From contig VIGQ01001123.1 of NCBI GenBank assembly GCA_009663005.1, positions 1-22,500 of the forward strand: a stretch of 22,500 nucleotides of DNA, given 5' to 3'. Positions 9,144 to 17,711 of the stretch are shown here, in pieces; position 1 is the stretch's first letter; each line of letters opens with the position of its first letter. Source of the DNA: Actinidia chinensis (taxonomy: Eukaryota; Streptophyta; Magnoliopsida; Ericales; Actinidiaceae). The notes beneath the pieces are model-generated. The model made no database searches, had not been told where the DNA came from, and was given only the letters and a program-made list of their open reading frames with translations. Both the position numbers and the translations under genes were made by a program.

Positions 9144-10048
9144 AGAATGCTAGGTTTCCAAACAAGTTTTTACAACTTTGTTTACAACATTTTCAAAACG
9201 GCACACCCGTTTTGGCAAAAAATTCAATTCCACTCTGTCTCTCGTCTCTTCTCTTCCTCTCTCTCTCCTCCCTCACCCTTCCAGCCAAATCCCACTCTCT
9301 CTCTCTCCTGCTCCTCCTCTCCCTCTCTCCCTCACTCCTCCTTCCATCCAGCCCACCCACTCTCCAACCTTCCCCCTACCTCTCTCCCCAACGTCTCTCC
9401 CCGATACCACAAAATGACCACCCATTTCAAAATCGACAACACCTATGACCCATCCAAATCCTTCCATTTCATCACCCCCTCCAAGACTCAATTCCACAAC
9501 TCCCTACTAAAGCGCGATTTCCACCAAAGCCCCGCGTCATGGATAAAGCTTTTGAGAGATCGAAAACCTCAAGTCACCACCTCAAACTCGGTGCTTATAA
9601 AGGAGGGCCTTCTAGCGCCGCCAGTAGGTGGACTCGCTACAAAAGTCAATTGGGGTCTCTAGAATCCTCCGGCTCCTGACTCGGTCCGGAATCGATCAAC
9701 CGACACCGGGGTAAAGGACATTTGACTCGGCTGCTGGTACGGTCGGCGGAGTTGGAAACTGTAAAGGTATTTGGTTTTTTGTGTTTTGTCTCTGTGCCTG
9801 TCAGGTAACTGATGAGGCTGTGAAGGAGGAGAGAGATGTTTTTGGAGAGAGAGTGGATATTGGGAGAGTTTTGGGTGTGCTGGAAGGGTTAGTGAGGATG
9901 AGAAGGGAGAGAGGAGCATGGGGAGAGTGAGGGGGGTTTTGGCTGGAAAGGTGCTTGACGAGATAGAGGCATAGGTAGGAGCATGAGAGGGATTAATTTT
10001 TTGCAAAACGTGTCTTTTGAAAATGTTTGTAAACAAAGTTCTCATCAA
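9141..10048. mobile_element. Element with about 250-bp terminal inverted arms (MULE/Pack-MULE-like)
   Basis: AACTTTGTTTACAACATTTTC at the left end (from 9173) matches the reverse complement of the right end (from 10040), followed in both by an ACACCCGTTTTGGCAAAAAATT-like block. Pairing continues through the CT-rich arms: CCTTCCAGCCAAATCCC at about 9278-9294 pairs with GGGTTTTGGCTGGAAAGG on the right. Each arm is about 240-260 bp, leaving a core at about 9410-9800. The left arm carries an extra 27 bases near its tip. Long arms without a transposase suggest a non-autonomous Mutator-like element. The 173-codon plus frame (9141-9662) and the 129-codon minus frame (10048-9659) mostly read the two arms and are not independent genes. 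No clear target duplication is seen. Confidence 0.65.
9539..9679 (+). pseudogene. Possible captured coding fragment in the core of the long-arm element
   Basis: An ATG at 9539 opens 46 codons ending at TGA 9677. The same frame is open upstream to about 9445, giving about 77 codons. The peptide starts MDKAFERSKTSSHH and includes KGGPSSAASRWTRYKSQLG, a plant-like composition richer in GC than its surroundings. I do not recognise a family. It sits in the non-arm core, where Pack-MULEs carry captured host exons. It could equally be chance sequence of a GC-rich transposon core. Confidence 0.25.
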
Positions 10049-10239
10049 CTATATGACTAATGATGAAATTTACCTAAAAGTTTATAAGGCAGTGTTGATT
10101 TGGCTTGTATCTTTTGTTTTTTGTGTTTCAAACTTTAAATTGATATATCTTTTATTGTGAATACTTTTTTAATAAAAAAATATATTTTTTAAAATGTTCT
10201 AATTGAGATCTATCAATTGAGATCCATATTAAAGATAAA

Positions 10240-10935
10240 ATTATGTAAAATAACGTGTACAAATTTTGGTGCAGTTGTGCAAAATTTGTACAATTATGCA
10301 AAATTTGAACTGATTGTGCAAATTTTGGTATACATCCTATGCAAAAAAAGTCTCAATTAGTGCAAATTTTGTTATAAGTGTGTAAATTTGATATAATTGG
10401 TGCAAGTGTGCAAACTTTGATACAATTGAGCAAATTTTGCTATTATTGGGCAAATTTGGGTCTAAGTGTTCAAATTGTTTTACAAATTTATAAATCTTGA
10501 TCAAATTATATGAAAAATGTCTCAATTTGTGCATATTTTGTTATAAGTGTGCAAAATTTGGTTCAAATGTTAATTTTTTATTTGAGTGTGCGATTTTTAT
10601 TCAAATGTGCAAATTTTGGTCATGCTGTGCAATTCTTATTCAACTGTTCAATTTTTTCTTTAAATGTTAATTTTTATTCAAGTGTGAAATTTTGGTTATA
10701 ATGTGCAATTTTTATTCAAGTGTTCAATTTTTTGTTAAAATGTTATTTTTTATTCAATTGTGCAAATTTTGGTTGAAATGTTTATTTTTATTTGAGTGTG
10801 CAAATTTTGTTTCAATAAATAATATTTACGCAACTATTATTTATATTTGTCTTCTGTTTTTATTTTTATTTAAATGTGCAAATTTTGGTTCAAATATTGT
10901 TTTTTATATTAAGTGTGCAATTTTTGGTGCAATTT
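10240..10935. repeat. Minisatellite of about 19-bp TGTGCAAATTTT monomers with higher-order order
   Basis: Degenerate monomers begin TGTGCAAATTTTGG, TGTGCAATTTTTATTCAA, TGTTCAATTTTTT or TGTTAATTTTTATT. They follow a repeated order: A 10606, B 10626, C 10645, D 10665, then A 10683, B 10702, C 10721, D 10741, then A 10759. The higher-order period is thus 76-77 bp. Earlier monomers (10240-10600) are more diverged. The small open frames here are Phe/Asn/Cys-rich readings of the repeat and are not genes. Confidence 0.85.
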
Positions 10936-11032
10936 CTTTCCCAATAATCTTATTGAAAAACTGATATAGAAATCAAAGAAAAACATAAAAGAAATCAAAT
11001 GTGTTAAAACAATGCTTTGTGTGCAGCTTTAC

Positions 11033-11077
11033 TTTTTTTTTTTTTTATTATAATCATATTGTCAAGTCCACAGAACC

Positions 11078-11108
<31 letters not shown>
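11033..11108. repeat. Poly-T run and (CT)n microsatellite
   Basis: T14 lies at 11033-11046 and about 14 CT units at 11080-11108. Confidence 0.9.
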
Positions 11109-11647
11109 GAAAGATAAACAGAAGACAATCCATGCTCTCTCACCTCTGCAATATTCTTAGCTCTGTAATGTACGTCATTTTCTCTTATCATCTTCAACAA
11201 GAGTTTTGCTAAAATCACTTGAAGAAGCACTGAGGCAGTTCAAGCGTTCTTCCTCAGCTAGATTAAGAAAGTGTCCCAGAAAGCATCGCTTCCGGCATAT
11301 GCTCTGTTTTTCGGCATAACTCTGTTACTTTTTGGTACTATCCGAAAAACTCCGGTATGGCCTAGATTAGCTGGAATAGGCCGGTAAAGTAACCGGATTG
11401 GAACTAGGATTCAAGCATACTGTTTCTCTGTCGGTACGGTATGTACCGGCATTACAAAACGGTTTCGACAACATTGGTTGTAGGTGGTGGTAGTGGAGAT
11501 GGCAGTGCTGTTGGCAGTGGCGGTGATGGCGAGTGGTGGTCGAGGTGGTGGTGGAGTTTTACTGCAAAAGTTTTATTCAATTCGCACAATTGCACAAATT
11601 TTCAAATGTGCAAATTATTGCAATTTGCTAAATGTCATAAAAAAACC
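11109..11647. other. Mixed segment without a supported gene
   Basis: After the CT run comes 300 bases of average composition, then repeated CCGGTA words (11340-11450), then a GGT/GGC-rich patch (11475-11560) that yields Gly/Val-rich frames. From 11575 the TGCAAATTTT motif of the minisatellite reappears up to 11640, where the next element begins. A 52-codon open frame without ATG (11161-11316) has a plausible coding composition (KSLEEALRQFKRSS), but there is no other support. Confidence 0.4.
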
Positions 11648-12155
11648 AGCGGTTCATGGCCCGGGCCGGTCCAACGGGTTTTCGTTCAGTCTATGGCCTA
11701 AAAAATCTAAGTCCGGCTCAAGTTTAAGGTTCGGCTTGTGACCCAGCTCAAAGGCCCAACTCGTATTCTGACCCGTGACCCACCTCGAAGGCATTAATTT
11801 TTTATAACATTTTATATTTCATATGTAAATAATCAATATTTATAGATAATTTTATGTAATTACACATTAATTTTTTTCATCTTTAATATTTTTAGTTTTT
11901 TAATTTTGAATAAAATATATTTTTAAAAAAAATATTTAAAAGTCCGTGGGCTCAAGCCTGAGCCTACCTAGCCCGGCCCGTAGGCTCAAGCCCCTTAAGG
12001 CCTATAGACAGGGTTTGGATTTCATCTTTTTGACCTATGAGTGGGCCCAACCCAGCCTGTTCACTAATCAAAACCCATCGAGTCCGGCTTAAACTCGGCC
12101 CGACCTGACAAAAATCGAGTTGGGTGGACCCGCCCTAGCCCATTGACGACCCTTA
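11648..12155. mobile_element. GC-rich hAT-like non-autonomous element
   Basis: The left end GGTTCATGGCCCGGGCCGGTCC (11651-11672) matches the reverse complement of the right end GGACCCGCCCTAGCCCATTGACG (12126-12148). The GGGTCGTCAATGGGC(T/C) end is a common plant repeat class usually assigned to hAT. Many GGCCC, GCCCGG and CCCAAC words lie inside. There is no transposase frame. It interrupts sequence containing TGCAAATTTT motifs on both sides. Confidence 0.55.
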
Positions 12156-12728
12156 TAATTTGCACATGTGTGCAAATTTTAGTGAGGTGTGATAATTTGA
12201 AAATATTTTTTTATTTGTGTCTTTAGTGTTATTAAATTTTTTTGAAAATGTGGGAATTGGTTATTGAAATTGTTAGAAAAATAGGTTGGGTTTTTGTTTT
12301 CTTAAAATAAACAAGAAAGTTTTAATACAGAATTAAAAAATTTAAAACACAAGAAGAAGAAGAACGATTAATTTAAATAATATAGTGAAAACTTACAAGA
12401 ACTTAATGGCTGGGGCCTAAATTTGATTCAGTGTCCTTAAGTTGTTTTGTATACCGTATTTAATACTCATGGAATACGACGTACAACTTCCAAGATACAA
12501 CTATTTCGATCTTCTGATAGTAGTACTCCAAATCAAAAGGGCATGGAGAACCTTCAAATTTCTTCTCTCTTAAATGTATACTAAAAATGCAGGATTAACA
12601 TATGCAATTTTTAGTACTTTAAACTCTGTTTTCAAATAAATGTTAAATGCTTGTGGGTTTATATAGAAATTCTTACACCTCTTAAAAAATGTATGGAGCC
12701 TTTTTGGAGAGTCATACCTCATTGAAAA
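12156..12728. other. AT-rich stretch, nothing recognised
   Basis: The TGCAAATTTT motif continues briefly (12157-12195). The rest is AT-rich without a supported frame. Confidence 0.5.
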
Positions 12729-12800
12729 GGCACTTATTCGACCAAACAGACACCTATTCGGCCAAACAGGCACCAATTTGGCCAAACAGACATCCATTTG
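12729..12800. repeat. Tandem 20-bp repeat, about 3.5 copies
   Basis: Units at 12729, 12749, 12769 and a partial one at 12789 read (G)GCACCTATTCGGCCAAACA with few changes. The minus-strand frames across it (12570-12803 and 12754-12960) read the repeat in phase offsets and show no family features. Confidence 0.85.
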
Positions 12801-13054
12801 CATAAATTAGAAGGTTGTGAGGAAGCAAATTGTAATTTCTCTTTCGCATAAATTCAAAAGGGTGTGACCATTTGGGAAAGAAAGTTAAATTCAGAAAAGA
12901 AAGTGTAATTTCTAACCATTTAAAAATTAAAATAATTGAATCAAAAAAATTATTATTCAATTAGCACAAGCCAATTTTTCATGGACTAAACTGTGCCACG
13001 GGCGACTGTGGCATAGTCGCACGTGAGTCAAAACCATAGGATAAAGGATCATGA

Positions 13055-13760
13055 TGTGGGATAAAATATACGTCTATTGATATTCTATGTCAGGCATGTC
13101 ACTTGGAAGATTACGTCGCCATAGATCCTATATAGTCCTGGTCGCCTATCGCTTTATCGCTAATGGATCACTTCGCCAATATGTGTACAAGCCTTTCTCT
13201 AGCTCGCCATTGGGCGAGGTCATCTCAATCGCCAGACCAGAGACAATCTCGAGGAAGACCCTATCTCCATAAGGACTCCACCTATTCAAGAGTCCTTCTT
13301 GGTCACTCCACCTGATCAGAGTCCGCCTCTACAAGGATTCCACCTCTACAAGGAAACTATTCCCGTCACTACTACTATAATTGCGGATTGCATTCCGCAT
13401 GGTAATCTCCTATTATTACTCCTGTATCTCAGAGATATACTTTTCAAACATAGTTGTTTGGATATCTCGGCTAATTATTCTCACACGGATCTCTATTCTC
13501 CATCTATAAAAAGGCGGCTCCCCTACCACAAAAAGGTACGATTTAATGGTTGCTTAGACTCACTAATTGCTATGCTCTCTCATTGCTTAGCTTATATTCG
13601 TTTTGGTCTGATTCACACGCCGGAGGGGTTTTGAACGGCTTCACCCTGGCCGATAACATTTGTTCAGCTTTGTGCAAGTCGCTCGTATTGTTGCCGAGGT
13701 CCCGTACTGAGGTGAAGGAGCAATTTGACTGTTAGTTGCTCGCCCCAAATTTTTACCACA
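13055..13760 (+). mobile_element. LTR of a Ty3/Gypsy (Tat-like) element, plus orientation; start uncertain
   Basis: The right end is TTTTTACCACA, six bases before a primer-site sequence. A good TATA box lies at 13505-13512, so transcription would begin near 13535-13545, inside the LTR. TCGCC/GGCGA words are frequent, as in the internal region downstream. The start could be the TG at 13055 (TGTGGGATAAAA) or further left, near 12992. Plus frames at 13087-13634 cross the TATA box and have no family features. I did not find a partner LTR in the window. Confidence 0.6.
13505..13512 (+). promoter_or_regulatory. TATA box of the LTR promoter
   Basis: TATAAAAAGG in a GC-richer setting, about 255 bases before the LTR end, is a normal spacing for R and U5. 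Confidence 0.6.
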
Positions 13761-13766
13761 ATAACT

Positions 13767-13784
13767 TGGTGCCGTCTGTGGGAA
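13767..13784 (+). other. Primer-binding site, TGGCGCCGTCTGTGGGAA type
   Basis: TGGTGCCGTCTGTGGGAA follows the LTR end. From memory, TGGCGCCGTCTGTGGG-type primer sites are frequent in plant Tat/Retand-group Ty3/Gypsy elements and derived non-autonomous forms. One base (T for C) differs here. Confidence 0.65.
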
Positions 13785-14057
13785 AGGAACATACTGGGTG
13801 GAAGACATGAATGGAAAGGCACTCCTTCACCCGCTAGAATGATGAGCACTTGAAGAAATACTGCTAGTAAGTCTTCCGGTCACCATGTATTACAACCATG
13901 ATCGCCCTGTGCCAAAGGGACATCAACAATCTTGTAGTCACCCATAAGGAAATTCGTCATGGTAATTCTGGCCTCGAATAGACCAAGATGTGGCGCATAT
14001 ATGGTGACGAGGCTTCTGTGATCTCCATTAAAAAATTTCTCCAAATTCACTTGTTAT
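13785..14057 (+). pseudogene. Leader and possible gag N-terminal remnant
   Basis: The segment after the primer site should hold the leader and the start of gag. One frame (about 13847-13948) is open for about 34 codons with an Ile/Leu/Val-rich then basic composition, but I see no diagnostic gag motif. The full gag-pol is absent: the antisense frame that normally lies beyond pol starts less than 1 kb downstream. A large internal deletion, or a non-autonomous derivative, is inferred. Confidence 0.3.
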
Positions 14058-14335
14058 GTCGCCATTTTCTTAAAACGCAGATTTTGTTTATCGCCATATC
14101 AGAACGCCCATTAATTGAAAAATAATAAGACGTCTTGATCGCCATTACGGATGTCACCTATATCAAGAACACCCATTTGTGAAAATAATAAGGCTCTTGA
14201 ATCGCCATTACTGATTCACGCATATCAAGACCGCCCATCATTAAAAATGATAAGACGTCTTGATGCCATTGTGGTGTCCCTATTCCCAGATCGCCCATTC
14301 ATGAAAAATTCAACAGAAGTCGACATCATAAGGTA
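14058..14335. repeat. Tandem repeat of about 62 bp, four to five units
   Basis: Units start near 14105 (65 bp), 14170 (62 bp), 14232 (61 bp) and 14293 (partial), with a diverged unit before. Shared words are CGCCCAT, AAAAATAATAAGACGTCTTGAT, CGCCATTA and TATCAAGA. GCCAT words continue at lower density to about 14510. Confidence 0.8.
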
Positions 14336-14715
14336 ATCTCAGTCGCCAATAGAATGAGTGATATTTATTTCGCCATGACAAAAGTTTTAAAAGTTAATCA
14401 AGCTCGCGATTAATTATAGCCATAATTAAATTAGTGGGAATCTCCATAAAGTCGCCAAACTATTTTGTTCGCCAAAGAAACTAAGTGATGGTCGCCAAAG
14501 AGTACCTCACCAATTAATTTTTAATTATTTCATGAGCCCCACATGCAAGAATATACTACGATTGAGGAAGCTTATGCAGAAAAATATAAACTTTTCATCA
14601 TAAAAGAAGAGGGTTACAGGTCGCAAAAAAAAAAAAAAATACAAGGTTTAGGGAGAAAGGGGGGTAGTGTTGCCTTTCTCCCATATTATTTATAATTCTC
14701 TTCTCCTCTTCTTTT

Positions 14716-15870
14716 TTAGGTCTTCACACTAATTATAGCCTGATGGAAGAATTCATTGCAGGTAAGAAAGTCGTTAGTAAAGTTGTCGCTGATGCACCAA
14801 CGTACGCCCATGTTTGTGGTAACTTCCTCTTGAGAACAAGTTATATTTGCCTTTATTTGTCTCTTATGTTGGGTTTGTTTTATTTTTCTCTTGGTGCACC
14901 ACCAGGTGCAGGATCCTCCTCGCAAGCAAGTCATTGAGCAGAGGTCCATGCTTTTGAGTCTATGGCAAGAGCGGATGGTGGTGACGGAGTTGCCGCTTAC
15001 AGAATTCAAAGCCCTCACCAAATAGTTAGATGTAGCATTTTCAACTGCCACATTAAATTCGGATGAAGACTTGAACTCCTCCACGACAAATTCTTTGGAC
15101 TGAGCCACATTGTCCCTTAATTCCCCCACCAAGATCACTGACTTCTCCAACTTGTCGGCAAAAGTGTCTCGTTCTTCCTTCACTTTGGCCAACTCGTTGG
15201 CAGCCTGCTGCTCTCAAGTTTAAGCCTCGGCCAATTATTTCTCCAGATCGCCAGCCAGCTTCTGAAAGTGGGATGCCTCGCCCTCTAAAGATGCGGCTCG
15301 ACCTTGCTGCCGACTCTTCCAACGCTTCCCTACCCCATACGACCAGGGAGGACCCGAACACAAGTGCCTACTAAAGATAATTTTTTAGGATAAACCAAAT
15401 AAAATGTTAAGGAAAAAACCATAATCGGAGCCGACGTGATACCTGGCCAAGAGCATGGAAGAACCTCGTGGTTGTCTGATCGGAAGTCAGCTGTTTCACC
15501 TTCTCCTAGTCAACGAGTGCGATCACCCTGCTCAGGATCTTCTCGGTAACAGAGGGATTCACCAAAAAAGAGACTCTGGGACCCAAACTTGCGTCGGGAC
15601 TAACCGAGGTGCCCTCCCCAGGCTTTCTCATAGGAGTGGCTTCTGAGCTCGCCACATTGTGGGATTTCATATTCTCTGGGCTGGCTGTGGGGTAGCCTCA
15701 TTCCCCTTAGAACTGTCAGTAACCTCGCCATTTTTACTAGGCGATCCTCTCTTGGACGTTTCTCGCCTATCGCCACCCTTCGCCGGGGTGGATTTCGTTG
15801 CCAAGCTCTCAGACTTGGATTTCTTCACATTTTGATCAAGCTTCTTGAAAGCTGATCATCTTCGACATGG
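14716..15870 (-). pseudogene. Antisense coiled-coil ORF of a Tat-like retroelement, broken
   Basis: The minus strand opens at ATG 15868, just after a splice-acceptor-like TTTTATTTTGCAG. After a 1-base slip comes a Lys/Ser-rich tail segment of about 60 codons (about 15840-15680, including KGGDRRETSKRGSPSKNGE). Further frames follow with stops, then a coiled coil: QKLAGDLEK and, from 15192, AKVKEERDTFADKLEKSV and ELRDNVAQSKEFVVEEFKSSSEF. Three in-frame stops lie around 15200-15230. Plant Tat-lineage elements (Grande, Retand, Ogre relatives) often carry an extra, frequently antisense, ORF of unknown function beyond pol. The orientation opposite to the LTR at 13055 fits that pattern. It could instead be a host gene fragment with a coiled coil. 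The last 60 codons to 14716 are probably intronic or chance. Confidence 0.55.
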
Positions 15871-15899
15871 CTGCAAAATAAAAAACAACATTAGTCAAT

Positions 15900-16304
15900 A
15901 GAAGGAATAAAATACTTAAGAAAGGTAAAAGATTCTACCATCAGATCTAAGCTCTAGTGGGAGCCCTGAGTCCGACCAAGATTCCGGCTCAGAATTCGAG
16001 CTCAAGCTCGAATTTACTTATCCTTCATAAATAAACATGATTTTTGAGTTATAATTTGGCTCAAATTTAATAAAACAGCCAAGGATGCTCTTTAAGTCCA
16101 AAGAAAAATTTTTCGTCTCCCAAATTCAAGTCATAGTCTTGAGTCTCTTATTGGAACACACAAACAAAAATCTCAAGTTAAGGGGTATTTTTCGTCCTAC
16201 AAAATCCTTTTCTTCCAATTAATAATATATTTGTTGGAATCAGAATTTTGTAAAAATCTAATACAACAAAAAGTACCTCAAGTAAGGGGTATTTTGGTTT
16301 TCTT
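15900..16304. other. Non-coding stretch with a two-copy direct repeat
   Basis: The block CTCAAGTTAAGGGGTATTTTT at about 16172 recurs as CCTCAAGTAAGGGGTATTTTGG at about 16277, each followed by a TTTTCTTCC word, a spacing of about 105 bases. A palindromic GAATTCGAGCTCAAGCTCG patch lies near 15991-16013. I see no gene. Confidence 0.5.
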
Positions 16305-16645
16305 CCCAAATTTCCTCTTTCCATCCCAGTTTAATGGCTGGTGTCTAATCCTAATTCTCATGTGAACGAACACGTTAAATTCCCCAAATTGGAGCCAAGT
16401 ATCAGTCCACTCCATTCATTGCTGACTTGCAGACTCTATTCACCAAAATAGTGAATTTCGCTGCTAGCCATGCACCAGAGTGTACCAGATTAAATCCCTC
16501 AAGACAAGCTACTGCAATATCCGTCTCTTCTCAATTCTATTGTCAACATTCCAACGATTTGCCACTTGCAATGCACATGCCTCGCACAATTCAAAGCTCC
16601 GGATACGCGCCTATATATTACCCAACTCACTTCCACGTTTACTCA
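16305..16645 (+). promoter_or_regulatory. Promoter of decayed gene, copy 1
   Basis: A TATA box (CTATATATTA) lies at 16611-16620 in the block CGCGCCTATATATTACCCAA. Start of transcription is expected near 16645. The whole stretch is repeated, diverged, at 21827-22205, including AACGATTTGCCA (16553-16564 and 22112-22123), the TATA block, and TGCACC and AATCCCT words. Conservation of these blocks between diverged copies suggests that they mattered. Plus-strand frames of 117-126 codons across here (16427-16860) are Ser/Leu-rich readings of the CT-rich leader. Confidence 0.6.
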
Positions 16646-17245
16646 CAGCATTTTGTCTCTCTCTGTCTCTCTGTCTCCGTTGTCTCTTGTGTATTTTCTG
16701 CGATTTCTCTTCTCTCTCTCTCTATATCTTTCGTTGTTTCTCTCTCTTCATCCATACTTTTCCAGCGATTTCATCATTGATCGCAAGAATCCATAAGAAA
16801 GCTCATTATATCGATGGCTATAAAAACGTTCCGTTGGTTTTCTATTCGTCCCACCGATAAGAGTCTCAACACTACCTACTGTAAGAAAACATCGGGGAGG
16901 AACTACCACTGCGGAGTGATCACGAACGTGACGTTTTTACAGTGAGAAGTACCTCTGAGGTATTTCAATCATCGTCAATCATCGAAACCTCACGTGTACT
17001 TCTTTCTTCACCCAATTTAGAAGAAGTCCTTGAACGGGTCAAATCATGATCGCACCCACCATGGGAAGGCTATCGAAACGTGGAGATCTGAAAGTGTCGA
17101 CGATAGTCCGATTTGGATGAAAAATGGATATTGGTAAAAAGCTGCTGTTAGACTATATTACCATTAACCCTGGTTTCTGTCGGGATCGTGACTGAACCTG
17201 AAAGAATTTCGCCTCTGACGGGGTTTTACTCGAACTTCCGAAAAC
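16646..17245 (+). pseudogene. 5' leader and first exon of an unrecognised gene, broken (copy 1)
   Basis: The leader (16646-16813) is CT-rich, as in many plant 5' UTRs. ATG at 16814 opens 43 codons (MAIKTFRWFSIRP...) to TGA 16943. A 1-base difference from copy 2 just before the stop (23 versus 24 bases between GACG and GTAC) shifts the frame. From 16951 another frame is coding-like: TSEVFQSSSIIETSRV, SSPNLEEVLERVKS, a TGA, SHPPWEGYRNVEI and, later, TEPERISPLTGFYSNFRKR up to the donor. It contains four stops in 98 codons, one (17047) a TGA next to CG that fits CGA decay. The exon ends at AAAAC|GTAAGT (17245/17246). I do not recognise the family and see no signal peptide or membrane segment. Confidence 0.45.
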
Positions 17246-17472
17246 GTAAGTTCTTGCTTTATACATATATCATATATGATATCCTGTTGGTTTCTAAATT
17301 GGAACTGAAGCTTTTGCTTTGGTTGCTAAACGCTTGCTGCACTGGAGTACATTAATAATTTTAATGATTCATGTATGCTTTGGAGTGTGCATGCATGCTT
17401 GTTATATACCAGTGTTTTAAAAATCGGCCGCCTAGACGAGACCTAAATTGTATGTAATTTCTAATTTCTATA

Positions 17473-17506
<34 letters not shown>

Positions 17507-17605
17507 TTCTTAATATTATTCAATATTAAACAGCTGAACTCTACTATTTTGATGTTATTTCTTTGTTAGAATTTGATATTTAGTCATTTATTATTATTTT
17601 TAGTC

Positions 17606-17648
<43 letters not shown>

Positions 17649-17677
17649 TCGCCTAGACGCCTAGGCCCTCCCGACCA

Positions 17678-17711
<34 letters not shown>

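Noticed and set aside
9273..9497. Gly/Glu-rich minus frame and two extra plus frames at 9178-9448
   Set aside because: All three read the CT-rich inverted arm in different frames; they are low-complexity artefacts.
11161..11316. 52-codon frame (KSLEEALRQFKRSS) after an acceptor-like TTCTTAG
   Set aside because: It is short, has no ATG and no downstream donor or partner exon that I could support.
11441..11741. Gly/Ser/Val-rich open frames of 85-86 codons
   Set aside because: They depend on a GGT/GGC simple repeat and run into the hAT-like element.
16427..16860. Three overlapping plus frames of 76-126 codons rich in Ser, Leu and Phe
   Set aside because: They span promoter, TATA box and CT-rich 5' leader; the duplicate copy does not keep the frames open in the same way.
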